Below, piece by piece: positions 8,654 to 17,638 of a stretch of DNA of 64,000 bases (within the stretch, counting starts at the first letter, position 1; each line of letters begins with the position of its first letter). Both the position numbers and the translations under genes were made by a program. Under the pieces are notes generated by a model. That model worked only from the letters and a program-made list of their open reading frames with translations, was not told the DNA's origin and made no database searches. Source of the stretch: Pantoea eucrina (GTDB taxonomy: Bacteria > Pseudomonadota > Gammaproteobacteria > Enterobacterales > Enterobacteriaceae); assembly GCF_002095385.1 (NCBI RefSeq), contig NZ_MIPP01000001.1, forward strand, positions 1 to 64,000. The letters run 5' to 3'.

Positions 8654-9895
8654 ATGACAGGTATAAAAAGCTCTGCTGCAGAAGACTCTCTGCTGCGGCA
8701 TCGACCGTTTGTGGCTTTCTGGCTGGCGCGCACCTGCTCGTCATTCGGCTTTCAGATGTTTTCAGTGGCGGTCAGCTGGCAAATCTATGCCCTGACACAC
8801 AGTGCGCTGGCGCTGGGTATGATCGGTTTAATGCAGTTTTTACCCTCGGTACTGCTGGCGCTGCCGGCTGGTCATCTGGCCGATCAGCACGACCGTCGTC
8901 GCATTGTTCTGGTGGGACAACTGATTGAGTGGGCAGCGCTGCTTGGGCTGGTGGCGCTGACGCTGCTGCACTGGGCAGGAAGCGTTGAGATCTGGGGACT
9001 GGTGTTTCTGATCTCAGTGGCAAAGGCGCTGGAGTGGCCGGCTATCACCTCTATGCTGCCGGCGCTGGTGCCGCCGCCGGTTCTGGCCCGTGCGATGGCT
9101 GCCAGTTCAGTAGGCGGTCAGGCGGCGGTGATCGTCGGCCCGACGCTGGGCGGCCTGCTTTATGTCGCCGGGCCTGAAGTGGTGTATGGCGTTTCCGCGC
9201 TGTTCTATCTCTTCTCTATCGTACTGATTAGCCGCCTGCGCTACGCGCGGCCGCCGCAGTCGCGCATGCCGATGAACCTGACCAATATGTTCGCTGGCGT
9301 GCGTTTTATTCGCGAGCGCAAAGATGTGCTGGGCGTGATCTCGCTTGATCTGTTTGCCGTGCTGCTGGGCGGGGCCACGGCGCTGCTGCCGATTTTTGCG
9401 CAGGATATTCTGCATACCGGGCCGTGGGGGCTGGGCATGCTGCGCGGCGCACCGTCAGTCGGAGCGCTGGTGGTGGGCGTCTGGCTCAGCCGTAATAAGC
9501 TGGAGAAGCACGTCGGTATGATTATGTTTGGCTCGGTAGCCGGTTTTGGTCTGGCGACGCTGCTGTTTGCGCTCTCCACTCAGCTCTGGCTGTCGCTGCT
9601 GGCGCTGGCTGCGCTGGGGGGATTTGATATGGTCAGTATGGTGATCCGCGGTGCGCTGGTCCAGCTCGATACGCCGGATGATATGCGTGGCCGCGTCAAC
9701 GCCGTGAACGCTATTTTTATCAATACGTCCAATCAGCTGGGGGAGTTTGAATCTGGCCTGCTGGCCGCATGGCTGGGGGCGGTACCGGCGGCCGCGCTGG
9801 GCGGAATAGGTACGCTGATAGTGGTCGCCGTCTGGATGACGCTTTTCCCGCATCTGCGCAAACGGCAAAAGCTGGAGAATGAAAGCGGCGTGTAG
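8654..9895 (+). CDS. MFS exporter, EntS/DHA3-like
   Basis: Major-facilitator protein of 413 residues with about 12 membrane helices. It starts R-H-R-P-F-V-A-F-W-L-A-R and carries motif A as P-A-G-H-L-A-D-Q-H-D-R-R-R (near residues 75-87). The P-D-D-M-R-G-R-V-N-A-V-N motif late in the protein is typical of the DHA3 group that includes the enterobactin exporter EntS and macrolide exporters. No siderophore genes are nearby, so the substrate is unknown. The start is supported by AGGA at 8641-8644, slightly far from the ATG. The gene is single, convergent with the DUF1330/yghU pair and separated from it by two hairpins. Confidence 0.85.
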   Translation: MTGIKSSAAEDSLLRHRPFVAFWLARTCSSFGFQMFSVAVSWQIYALTHSALALGMIGLMQFLPSVLLALPAGHLADQHDRRRIVLVGQLIEWAALLGLVALTLLHWAGSVEIWGLVFLISVAKALEWPAITSMLPALVPPPVLARAMAASSVGGQAAVIVGPTLGGLLYVAGPEVVYGVSALFYLFSIVLISRLRYARPPQSRMPMNLTNMFAGVRFIRERKDVLGVISLDLFAVLLGGATALLPIFAQDILHTGPWGLGMLRGAPSVGALVVGVWLSRNKLEKHVGMIMFGSVAGFGLATLLFALSTQLWLSLLALAALGGFDMVSMVIRGALVQLDTPDDMRGRVNAVNAIFINTSNQLGEFESGLLAAWLGAVPAAALGGIGTLIVVAVWMTLFPHLRKRQKLENESGV

Positions 9896-9901
9896 ATGAG
9901 G

Positions 9902-9955
9902 GTGCCCGGCGCAGCATCACGCCGCCGGGCACATCAGCAGACCGGCAGCCGGTCT
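9902..9955. terminator. Two hairpins between convergent genes
   Basis: A 9-bp stem (GTGCCCGGC 9902-9910 with GCCGGGCAC 9924-9932) is followed by a 7-bp stem (AGACCGG 9939-9945 with CCGGTCT 9949-9955). Neither has a U-tract. They probably act as a shared barrier between the MFS gene and the DUF1330 gene. Confidence 0.45.
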
Positions 9956-9971
9956 GCCTGGCGTCGGCGCG

Positions 9972-10262
9972 TTATGCGACCCCGTTGACCAGGATAACGC
10001 GGTAGTTAGCGCCTTTCACGCGGTGCGCTTTCGCTTCCTGATAAGCCGGACTGTGATACCAGGCGCGCGCGGCGTCCATATCGGCAAATGCCAGAACGAC
10101 AACGCCTTCGGCATCCCGGCCTTCCAGCACTTCCTGCTCGCCATAAAAAGCCAGCGGCGTGATCTGATGATCGCCACGCGCGTCGCCCGCTTTCTGTGAG
10201 TAGGTTGCCAGCTCATCTTTGTCCAGCGTCTCATCCTTAATCATTACCATGTAAGCGGTCAT
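9972..10262 (-). CDS. DUF1330 family small protein
   Basis: Protein of 96 residues with the ferredoxin-like dimeric alpha-beta barrel pattern of DUF1330. The typical features are a start of M-T-A-Y-M-V, the strand G-V-V-V-L-A-F-A-D near residues 53-61, and the A-R-A-W-Y-H-S-P-A-Y-Q-E-A motif near 65-77, close to the family signature. The biochemical function of the family is not established. Its ATG overlaps the yghU stop (TAATG), so it is translationally coupled and probably acts in the same process, perhaps handling of small toxic metabolites. The length is normal. Confidence 0.85.
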   Translation of the reverse strand: MTAYMVMIKDETLDKDELATYSQKAGDARGDHQITPLAFYGEQEVLEGRDAEGVVVLAFADMDAARAWYHSPAYQEAKAHRVKGANYRVILVNGVA

Positions 10263-11143
10263 TACTTCTCTCCCCGTGCCTGACGTTTATCTTCGGTGTT
10301 GTGTTCAAAATCGCTGGCGTCATGCCGCTCCAGCAGCTGATCCTGCGGCTCAGCGCCAAAGGCGCGATTAACTTTACGTCCGCGTACTACCGCCGGACGC
10401 TCCGCGATCTCTTTCGCCCAGCGCACCACGTTGGTGTAAGCCTGCACATCCAGAAACTCTGCTGCACCATACAGGCCATTCAGCACCAGGTTGCCATACC
10501 AGGGCCAGGTCGCGATATCCGCAATGGTATAGGCGTCACCTGCGAGGAAGCGGTGATCCGCCAGCTGGCGATCCAGCACATCCAGCTGACGCTTCGCTTC
10601 CAGCGTAAAGCGGTTGATGGCGTATTCAATTTTCTCCGGTGCATAGTGGTAGAAGTGGCCAAAGCCGCCGCCAAGATAGGGTGCAGAACCCTGCAGCCAG
10701 AAGAGCCAGTTCAGGGTTTCAGTGCGGCCCGCCACATCTTCCGGAATAAAGTAGCCAAACTTCTCCGCCAGATAGAGCAGGATATTACCTGATTCAAACA
10801 CCCGCTGCGGTGGCGTCATGGAGTGGTCGCTCAGCGCCGGAATTTTAGAGTTAGGGTTCACATCAACAAAACCGCTGGAGAACTGATCGCCTTCACCAAT
10901 GCGGATGAGCCAGGCGTCATACTCCGCCTCTTTTACGCCCACCGCCAGCAGCTCCTCCAGCAGAATAGTGACCTTCTGACCATTTGGCGTACCGAGCGAG
11001 TAGAGCTGCAGCGGATGCTTCCCGACCGGCAGCGCCTGCTCATGCGTGGCGCCAGCGGCAGGGCGGTTCGTGCTGGCGCCGTTGCCTTTGGCTTCCGGTT
11101 CCCAGGTCCAGACTTTTGCGGGCTGATACTGATTATCTGACAT
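10262..11143 (-). CDS. yghU: Nu-class glutathione transferase / disulfide-bond reductase YghU
   Basis: Cytosolic GST-fold enzyme of 293 residues (E. coli YghU 288) with GSH-dependent disulfide reductase and organic peroxidase activity in the family. It matches YghU along the whole length: Q-L-Y-S-L-G-T-P-N-G-Q-K-V-T in the thioredoxin fold, N-P-N-S-K-I-P-A-L and F-E-S-G-N-I-L-L-Y-L-A-E-K at the glutathione site, and the C-terminal R-H-D-A-S-D-F-E tail. Two ATGs lie 6 nt apart (11149 and 11143). AAGGTG sits 2 nt before the first and 8 nt before the second, so 11143 is preferred. It forms an operon with the DUF1330 gene, with a one-base overlap. Confidence 0.94.
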   Translation of the reverse strand: MSDNQYQPAKVWTWEPEAKGNGASTNRPAAGATHEQALPVGKHPLQLYSLGTPNGQKVTILLEELLAVGVKEAEYDAWLIRIGEGDQFSSGFVDVNPNSKIPALSDHSMTPPQRVFESGNILLYLAEKFGYFIPEDVAGRTETLNWLFWLQGSAPYLGGGFGHFYHYAPEKIEYAINRFTLEAKRQLDVLDRQLADHRFLAGDAYTIADIATWPWYGNLVLNGLYGAAEFLDVQAYTNVVRWAKEIAERPAVVRGRKVNRAFGAEPQDQLLERHDASDFEHNTEDKRQARGEK

Positions 11144-11244
11144 CGTCATTTCACCTTATGGTCGTGAGCGTTGCGCTGCCACTGAGTGTAGCAGCGCAAT
11201 TCCGCGCCGATTTAACCGCGCTGGCGGTGAGCGGGTTTGCGGGA

Positions 11245-12264
11245 TCAGGTACAGTTCTCCTGGGTATAGAGCATAAAGTCGACTTTGCCCGGCGCGTAAG
11301 TATCAGGCTGCTCGCGCTCTTCCAGATGCCGCAGCAGCAGGGACAGAGCGAGTTCAGCGTGGCGCTGCGTGTTCTGATCGAGGGTCAGGGTCAGGATGCG
11401 CTGCTGCAGCAGCTGGCGCGTAGTTGCATAAAGTTCATGCGTCACATAAACCGTGCTGCCGCACAGCCGGTGGCGCGCCAGCGCTTCATAAATCTGGGTA
11501 TTGCCCATGCCGGTGTTATAGAGTCCGGCGATCTGGCGCGATCCCGCCAGCGTTTTTTCCAGCAGCCGGCTGATGCGTTCGCGATCGTCCTGGCCAGCGA
11601 GGATCTCACGCAGTCGCAGCTGCGGAAAGCGCTCAGCCAGCACCTGCTGAAAACCTTCAATACGCTGCTGGTGCGCGAGGTAGTCAGCGCGACCGCTGAT
11701 CAGCACCACATCCCCTGTACTGGCCGCCATGCTGCCGAGCATCAGGCCCGCCGTGCGTCCCGCTTTGTATTGATCGATACCGACATGGCAGAGCCGCGGC
11801 GCGTCAGGCAGATCGCTCACCAGCGTGATGACCGGCACGCCCCGCGCCTGGCAGCTGGCCAGCGCCTGATAAATCAGCGGGCTGGCGTGGGCAAAAACAA
11901 TCAGCCCGTCCATTCTTTTACTGCTGGCATCGATATGGGCCGCCAGTTTCTCCGGCGCATCTTCCGGGATAAGCGTGCGATGCAGCCGGACGCGCCGGTA
12001 GCCCAGCGCATCTGCCAGGCGGGCAAACTCCTGCGCCAGCTGCTGAAAGAAGAATGAGCCGTTGCCGCTCAGGATGACCTCTATCTGCCAGCTGTGACGA
12101 TGCTCCTCCGGGAGAATACGTTTTAAGCCCGCCTCCCGGGCCGCCTGCAGCACTTTTCGCGTCATCGCGGGCGAGACGCCCCCGCGATCGTTCAGGACCC
12201 GATCCACGGTTGCGACGCCAACGCCTGCGCGCTTAGCCAGTCCGGCCAGCGTGGTTGCTTTCAT
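11245..12264 (-). CDS. LacI-family regulator (V-D-R-V-L-N subtype)
   Basis: Repressor-type protein of 339 residues. The N-terminal helix-turn-helix reads T-L-A-G-L-A-K-R-A-G-V-G-V-A-T-V, followed by the hinge motif V-D-R-V-L-N in place of the more usual V-S-R-A-L-N. The rest is a periplasmic-binding-protein-like sugar-sensing domain. The V-D-R-V-L-N subtype often sits with sugar or inositol catabolic genes. The start at M-K-A-T-T-L is chosen by family fit; an ATG 15 nt upstream has no better ribosome site. It lies downstream of the iolH-like gene on the same strand, 229 bp apart, with a GC-rich stem between (12450-12472). Ligand is uncertain. Confidence 0.85.
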   Translation of the reverse strand: MKATTLAGLAKRAGVGVATVDRVLNDRGGVSPAMTRKVLQAAREAGLKRILPEEHRHSWQIEVILSGNGSFFFQQLAQEFARLADALGYRRVRLHRTLIPEDAPEKLAAHIDASSKRMDGLIVFAHASPLIYQALASCQARGVPVITLVSDLPDAPRLCHVGIDQYKAGRTAGLMLGSMAASTGDVVLISGRADYLAHQQRIEGFQQVLAERFPQLRLREILAGQDDRERISRLLEKTLAGSRQIAGLYNTGMGNTQIYEALARHRLCGSTVYVTHELYATTRQLLQQRILTLTLDQNTQRHAELALSLLLRHLEEREQPDTYAPGKVDFMLYTQENCT

Positions 12265-12493
12265 TCGAGTGAATTCCATCAAAAAACTGCGTTCTGACAG
12301 CCTGCCAGAACGGGATATTTTGACAAGACAGGGCATTCTGAAGTGTGAGCTAAAGGAGGAGATCCGCAGCTTTGCTGTTGATATGGCGATGATAATAGTG
12401 CCGCTGCAGAAGGGCGCGGTGATGCCTGGCGCGATGTAAGCGGTGCGTTTCCCCCTGCAGGGCCCAGGGGGAGAATACTACCCGATGCGGCAA

Positions 12494-13378
12494 TCAGAGG
12501 TTCAGCAGTTCGCGCTCAATCAGTTCGCGCGTCTCTACCGCCTGATAGCGCATCTTCTCCGGATAGCCGAACAGCGCCGCTGAGATAATCGACTCACCGC
12601 CGACTTTGAAGCTGCGCCGGGCAAAATCCATCTCGCGCAGCGCTTCAAACAGCGCATCGAAGTTGACTTCGCCTTCTCCCACCGCGACGTGCTGATGGAT
12701 GGTTGCGTCCACGCCGGGCGGATTCACAATGTAGCGGCAGTGTTTGGTGTGGTTCATGGTATCGGCGATCAGCATATGCGACAGATCGTCGCCAGCGTAG
12801 TGCAGCATGTTTTTCACATCCCCTTTGCCTTTGTCATAATAGAAGGTGTGAGGCGCACTATAGATATACTTCACGTTATCGCTGCGAAACGACTTCACGA
12901 TATCCGCTGTTTCATTGTTCTCTTCGCAGAAATCCCACGGGTGCGCCTGGATTTCAATGCGGATCCCTTCCCGCTCGACAATCGGCAGCAGCTCCTCCAT
13001 AGAGCGGTAGAACATCTCTTCGCAGATCTCTGGCTCATTAGGGTTGCCGGAGAGTTCGGTATTGATAACCTGCACGCCCATTTCAACCGCAATTTCAATC
13101 ATACGCTTCCAGTTTTTTACCGCCGCCTGACGCCGCAGCTCGTCGGGTCCCGACCAGCGATAAACCGTGATGAAGGAAGAGATTTCGGTGCCGGTGGCGT
13201 TCAGCGCATTTTTATATTCACGCAGGATTTCGCGGCTGGCTTTGGGGTGTTTATAAAAGGGATTGATCTGCGGATGGGGTGACTGCTCAATATATTTATA
13301 GCCCCATTCCGCCACCTGATGCACCATCCGGGTAATGCCGAGATCCCGGATAACGTCCACGTCAAAAGCAATTTTCAT
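12494..13378 (-). CDS. iolH: Sugar phosphate isomerase/epimerase-like TIM-barrel protein, IolH-like
   Basis: Protein of 294 residues of the xylose-isomerase-like TIM-barrel family, close to enterobacterial IolH/IolE-type proteins of inositol catabolism. Metal-site motifs include T-E-L-S-G near residues 98-102, E-I-Q-A-H-P near 140-145, and late acidic and histidine residues in D-T-M-N-H-T-K-H. An AGGAG precedes the ATG. The gene stands alone: no iolB, C, D, E or G and no inositol transporter are adjacent, only a LacI-type regulator downstream. It may be a remnant or satellite of an inositol cluster, or act on a related cyclitol. The symbol rests on recognised similarity to Klebsiella-type IolH, not on context. 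Confidence 0.72.
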   Translation of the reverse strand: MKIAFDVDVIRDLGITRMVHQVAEWGYKYIEQSPHPQINPFYKHPKASREILREYKNALNATGTEISSFITVYRWSGPDELRRQAAVKNWKRMIEIAVEMGVQVINTELSGNPNEPEICEEMFYRSMEELLPIVEREGIRIEIQAHPWDFCEENNETADIVKSFRSDNVKYIYSAPHTFYYDKGKGDVKNMLHYAGDDLSHMLIADTMNHTKHCRYIVNPPGVDATIHQHVAVGEGEVNFDALFEALREMDFARRSFKVGGESIISAALFGYPEKMRYQAVETRELIERELLNL

Positions 13379-13594
13379 GCTGTCGCTTCTCCTGCGCTAT
13401 TCCGCTGCCAGGGTTGTTCCGGACAGGCGGAAGCTGATGCAGAAACGCCAGGCAGACGGAGAATGTGTTTATCAGCCACTATAGGAAGGGAAGTCGGCGC
13501 GTTCTACGATTTTGCTGATGTAAAACCATCATTATGGCACCGGGTACGGTGCGGAAAGGCAGCAGGACAGGTGAAATGGACAACGCAGAAAAGC

Positions 13595-13620
13595 AAAAAC
13601 CCGGCCATAAGGCCGGGTTT
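13595..13620 (-). terminator. Terminator of the tRNA-Phe gene
   Basis: AAACCCGGCC (13597-13606) pairs with GGCCGGGTTT (13611-13620) around a 4-nt loop. Read on the - strand it ends in a run of five U. It lies 10 bp beyond the 3' end of the tRNA. Confidence 0.9.
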
Positions 13621-13629
13621 TCTGAATTG

Positions 13630-13705
13630 TGGTGCCCGAACCCGGAATCGAACCAGGGACACGCGGATTTTCAATCCGCTGCTCTACCGACTGAGCTATT
13701 CGGGC
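13630..13705 (-). tRNA. pheU: tRNA-Phe (GAA)
   Basis: A 76-nt cloverleaf with encoded CCA end. The acceptor arm starts GCCCGAA and pairs with TTCGGGC. The D-loop reads AGTCGGTAGA, the anticodon loop TTGAAAA gives GAA, and the T-arm contains GGTTCGATTCC. E. coli pheU lies in the same neighbourhood near dsbD, which supports the symbol. No integrase or attachment-site duplication is visible nearby, so it has not served as an island insertion site in this stretch. Confidence 0.97.
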
Positions 13706-13811
13706 AACGGGGCGCATTAAACCTTAATGGCCGCAGATCGTCAACGGGTTTTAGCAAAAAAGCGCACTATCCGTGACTGACTGCCTGCTTTTCAGGCATG
13801 TCAGCCCGTTT

Positions 13812-14390
13812 TCAGGCGAGTGCGCCGTTCTGACGACAGAGCGCAATGCTGAAGACATCTTCCGCCAGCCGCCGGGCGGTCGCCACATCCTGAACGTTGC
13901 GTTTCACCAGCAGTTTGCTCAGGCAGCCCTCGAGGATCAGCTCCATCTGATCGGCTACCATCGCGGGATTGTCCAGCGCCAGCTCAACCAGGATCTCATG
14001 GGTAAACTGCCATGAGTGGCGCTTCTGCTGCTCCGCCAGCTGGTGCACCGGCTGGTCAGGCTGCGGATAGAAGCTGCAGGCCGCAATAAACAGGCAGCCG
14101 GGAAACCGGCCTTTACTGACATACTCTGCCAGCACGTCATAGCGCGCCATCAGCTTTTGCGCCGGAGTGAGCCGCTCATCCAGCTGTACCTGACGCCGCC
14201 AGCTATCGATCTGCTGACCGTGATAGCGCAGTGCATCATAGAGCAGCGCATCGCAGTCGGGCCAGTAGCGGGTCAGCTGTTCAGTGCTGAGTCCGGTTTC
14301 ACCTGCCAGCTGCGGCAGCGACAGGGTAGCCGCCAGGCCGTGTTGTTCGAGCACATTCAGCGCATGCTCCAGAATTTGTTCGCGTTGCAC
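13812..14390 (-). CDS. yjdC: TetR-family regulator YjdC
   Basis: Predicted TetR-type regulator of 192 residues (E. coli YjdC 191), in the same position next to dsbD as in E. coli. The start is a GTG at 14390 (Q-R-E-Q-I-L-E-H follows) with GAGGAG at 14397-14402; longer in-frame reading upstream has no ribosome site and matches nothing. The N-terminal domain is a helix-turn-helix (about 8-50). The larger C-terminal domain contains the conserved G-C-L-F-I-A-A-C-S-F-Y-P segment. The regulon is not known. The gene is convergent with nothing and is followed by the tRNA-Phe gene. Confidence 0.92.
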   Translation of the reverse strand: MQREQILEHALNVLEQHGLAATLSLPQLAGETGLSTEQLTRYWPDCDALLYDALRYHGQQIDSWRRQVQLDERLTPAQKLMARYDVLAEYVSKGRFPGCLFIAACSFYPQPDQPVHQLAEQQKRHSWQFTHEILVELALDNPAMVADQMELILEGCLSKLLVKRNVQDVATARRLAEDVFSIALCRQNGALA

Positions 14391-14454
14391 ATGACTCTCC
14401 TCTGGAATATCGGCCCGCTCGTCGATGAGCGGGTAGTGGCTGAACCAGTGTCGT

Positions 14455-16139
14455 TTAACGCGGCAAATTCTGCAAATGCGCGCGAAACGCTGCCGCACGC
14501 AGAAAGCCGCTGATACGGGAATCGGGGATCTCCCGACCCTGCGCGTCAAAAAACAGAATGGTCGGCAATCCTGGCACCTGCAGCTGCTTCAGCAGGGCAT
14601 TATCCTGCGCGCTGTTTGCGGTGACATCCGCCTGCAGCAGCTGCACGTCAGCAAGCGCGCTGGCGACTGCCGGATCGCTGAAGGTATATTTTTCAAACTC
14701 TTTGCAGGCGACACACCAGTCGGCATAGAGATCGAGCATGGTGATGCGCCCCGGTGCCTGCTGCAGCGCCTGCTCAAGCTCCGCGCTGCTGCTGATGCGC
14801 TTAAAGGGCAGGTGTGCCACGCTCTGGCTTGCCGTAGCGCCAAACGCCCATTCCTGCAGCGGCCGCGCCATAATCAGCGCTGCCCCTAACATCACCAGCG
14901 GCACGAAGCGCCACTTGCCGCGCGCGTTGATGCTGTGAATAAATGCCCAGCTGAAAAACGCTACGCCCAGCAGGCTCCAGAGCCGCAAACCCCAGGTGTC
15001 GCCGAGGATACGCTCCAGCAGAAATACCGGCAGCGCCAGGATAACAAACCCGAATGCCTCTTTTACCGTCTGCATCCACGGGCCGCTTTTGGGCAGTAGC
15101 CGATGGCCAAAAAGCGTGACGGCGATCAGCGGCAGCCCCATTCCCACGGCGTAGAGCCACAGCGTGCCGGCGCCGGCCCACAGGTTTCCGCTCTGTGCGA
15201 TATACAGCAGGATCGCGCTGAGCGGCGCCGTGGTGCAGGGGGAGCAGATAAGCCCGGCCAGCGCGCCCATGACAAATACGCCAGGCAGCGAGCCGCCGCG
15301 CTGCTGATTGCTCCAGAGCGCAAGACGCGTCTGCAGGCTGGCGGGCAGCTGCAGCGAAAACAGGCCAAACATCGACAGCGCCAGCAGAATAAACAGCAGC
15401 GACAGACCCGCCAGGACGTATGGATGCTGCAGCGCCGCCTGAAAGCGCAGCCCGGCCGCCGCGACCACAACGCCCAAAAGCGTGTAGGTCAGCGCCATGC
15501 CCTGCACATAGACCAGCGCCAGCGACAGCAGCCAGCCGACGCTGTAGCGGCGTGCGCCGCCGAGGATAATGCCGGAAATCAGCGGGTACATCGGCAGGAC
15601 ACAGGGGGTAAAGGCGACGCCGATACCGATCAGCAGTGCCCAGAGCGGCGAGAAGGGCAGCGGCGTGGCGGCAGGCTGCGCCGTAACCGGCGCGCTGCCG
15701 CTGCTGACGGCGCTCAGCGGAACGGTACGGCTCTCCGGCGGGTAGCAGAATCCGGCCGCGGCGCAGCCCTGATACGTCACCGTCAGCGTGGCGCCCGCAT
15801 CCGCCCGCTGCAGCGTCACCGGCAGCGTCACCGCCTGACGATAGATCTCGCTTTTGCCATAAAATTCATCCTCATGCGCCTCACCTGGCGGCAGCGTCAG
15901 CGGAGCCAGCTGCGCGTGCTGAGCCGTAATCTTCATCTGCTGACGATAGAGATAGTAGCCGGGCCTGACCTGCCAGTTCAGCGTCAGCGTTGAGCCCCGC
16001 TGAGAAAAATCAAACTGAAAGCCTGATCGACCGGCACAAAGCGGCTGGTGGATTTCGGCGCAAAGAGATCGGCCTGAGCCGACAGGCAAAGCAGCAGCGT
16101 CAGGCAGAGCGTCAGCAGGCGGGAAAGAGATGCAGCCAT
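14455..16139 (-). pseudogene. dsbD: dsbD (thiol:disulfide interchange protein), frameshifted near codon 40
   Basis: DsbD carries electrons from cytoplasmic thioredoxin to periplasmic DsbC, DsbG and CcmG. Reading starts at ATG 16139 with a signal peptide ending S-A-Q-A before D-L-F-A-P-K. It shifts frame at about 16020: the alignment needs one more base after GC of codon 40 (V-D-Q-A then F-Q-F-D-F), most simply a lost T from a TTTT run. After repair the protein has 561 residues (E. coli 565). It keeps the N-domain cysteines ([12 protein letters not shown]), the membrane Cys motifs P-C-V-L-P and C-S-P-C-T-T, and the thioredoxin-like C-V-A-C-K. An open frame from 16089 is an artefact of the shift. 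cutA, between dsbD and dcuA in E. coli, is absent. Confidence 0.9.
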
Positions 16140-16221
16140 AACAAATTAATCAACTCCGGTAGTGCAGAAGCGGTGAGCATAGCACGCCCGCTTCGGCACA
16201 GGATTTCACAATGTAACGGCG

Positions 16222-17523
16222 TCAGAGGATCAGACTGCCAAACAGAAAGCCAAACGCCACGGAAAAGGCGATGGCCAGTACGCCCGGAATAATAAAGGAG
16301 TGGTTAAAGACAAACTTGCCGATTCGCGTCGAACCGGTGTCATCCATTTCCACCGCGGCCAGCAGCGTCGGATAGGTAGGCAGGACAAAGAGCGCTGATA
16401 CCGCCGCAAACGAGGCCACTGCCGCCAGCGGCGAGACGCCGAGCATCAGTGCTGCCGGCATCAATGCTTTGGTGGTTGCCGCCTGCGAATAAAGCAAGGT
16501 GGCGGCAAAAAACAGCACCAGCGCCAGCATCCAGGGATAGCGCTGCAGCATGTCGCCCGCCAGAGTCTGGATCTCGCTCAGGTGCGCTTTGACAAAGGTA
16601 TCGCCCAGCCACGCCACGCCCATGACGCAGATGCAGGCGCTCATGCCCGATTTAAACGTGCTGGCACTGAGGATCTCACTGCTGTCCACGCGGCAGGTCA
16701 GACAGATCAGCGTAGCGACCGTGAGCATAAACACGACGATCGCTTCGTTACGCGGCAGCACCGGGCTGGCGATCAGGCCCACGCTGTCGCTGATGGCGGT
16801 GGCATAGAGCACCACTGCCACAATGCCGGTCAGAAACAGCAATACGGCGCGGCGCGCGCCGGGTCGGGTGGTATACACTTTCTCACCGCGCAGCGTCACG
16901 TCGCCTCTGGCAAGCCGCGCCTGATAGATTGCATCATCCTTTAGTTCTGTACCGAGAAAGTTGGTGATCACTGCCGCGCAGAAGATTGCCGCCATCGTTG
17001 AGGGCAGCGCCACACCCAGCAGCGCCAGATAGCTGACGCCGCGGGGTTCCAGTATGGAGGCAAAAAATACCACTGCCGCAGAGAGCGGAGAGGCGGTGAT
17101 CGCAATCTGGGAGGCCACCACCGCGATAGAGAGCGGACGCTATGGCCTGACGCCCTGCTCTTTGGCAACTTCAGCGATAACCGGCAGGGTGGAGAACGCG
17201 GTGTGGCCGGTGCCGGCCAGCAGCGTCATCAGATAGGTCACCAGCGGCGCCAGAAAAGTCACGTAGCGCGGATGACGGCGCAGCAGCTTTTCCGCCAGCC
17301 CGACCAGGTAATCCATACCGCCTGCGACCTGCATAGCAGCAATCGCGGCGATAACGGCCATAATAATTTCGATCACATCAAACGGGATTGCGCCGGGCTT
17401 CATGCCGCACACCAGCGTCAATATCAGCACTCCCAGACCGCCGGCAAAGCCGATTCCGATACCGCCCAGGCGGGCACCGAGCCAGATCGCCACGAATACC
17501 ACTGCCAGTTCCACTGCTATCAT
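16222..17523 (-). pseudogene. dcuA: dcuA (anaerobic C4-dicarboxylate antiporter) with in-frame TAG
   Basis: DcuA exchanges aspartate or fumarate for succinate across the inner membrane. The gene has 434 codons, exactly the E. coli length (433 aa), in one frame with hydrophobic helices throughout. Codon 128 is TAG (17140-17142). It falls in the motif V-R-P-stop-R-P-L-S, where E. coli has V-K-P-C-R-P-L-S. Everything after the stop is intact and conserved (Q-I-A-I-T-A-S-P, P-T-Y-P-T-L-L-A-A), so the change is recent or an error. Relative to a Cys codon it needs two substitutions. A GTG at 17121 could restart translation of a 299-residue fragment. GAGGAG precedes the normal ATG. It follows aspA, as in E. 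coli. Confidence 0.9.
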
Positions 17524-17580
17524 CCGTTTCTCTCCTCAGGCTGCAGAACGTGTCCCCTGAATGTTGTAGTCGCCACATAT

Positions 17581-17613
17581 AAAAAAAGCACGCCGTATTG
17601 TATACAGGCGTGC
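17581..17613 (-). terminator. Terminator between aspA and dcuA
   Basis: GCACGCC (17588-17594) and GGCGTGC (17607-17613) form a 7-bp stem with a 12-nt loop. On the - strand it is followed by seven U (17581-17587). It lies after aspA and before dcuA, so part of the transcription probably stops here. Confidence 0.82.
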
Positions 17614-17638
17614 CCGGGGCAACATGATCGGAAACAGA

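Noticed and set aside
13630-13705. Genomic island inserted at tRNA-Phe
   Set aside because: Both flanks are backbone-like or ordinary genes, with no integrase and no repeated tRNA 3' end visible.
16022-16089. Apparent dsbD start at 16089
   Set aside because: The first 22 or so residues come from another frame created by the 1-nt deletion. The true signal peptide is in the frame starting at 16139.
17140-17142. Recoding of the dcuA TAG (for example pyrrolysine or readthrough)
   Set aside because: Enterobacteria have no known pyrrolysine system and no structural element is visible. A mutation or error is simpler.
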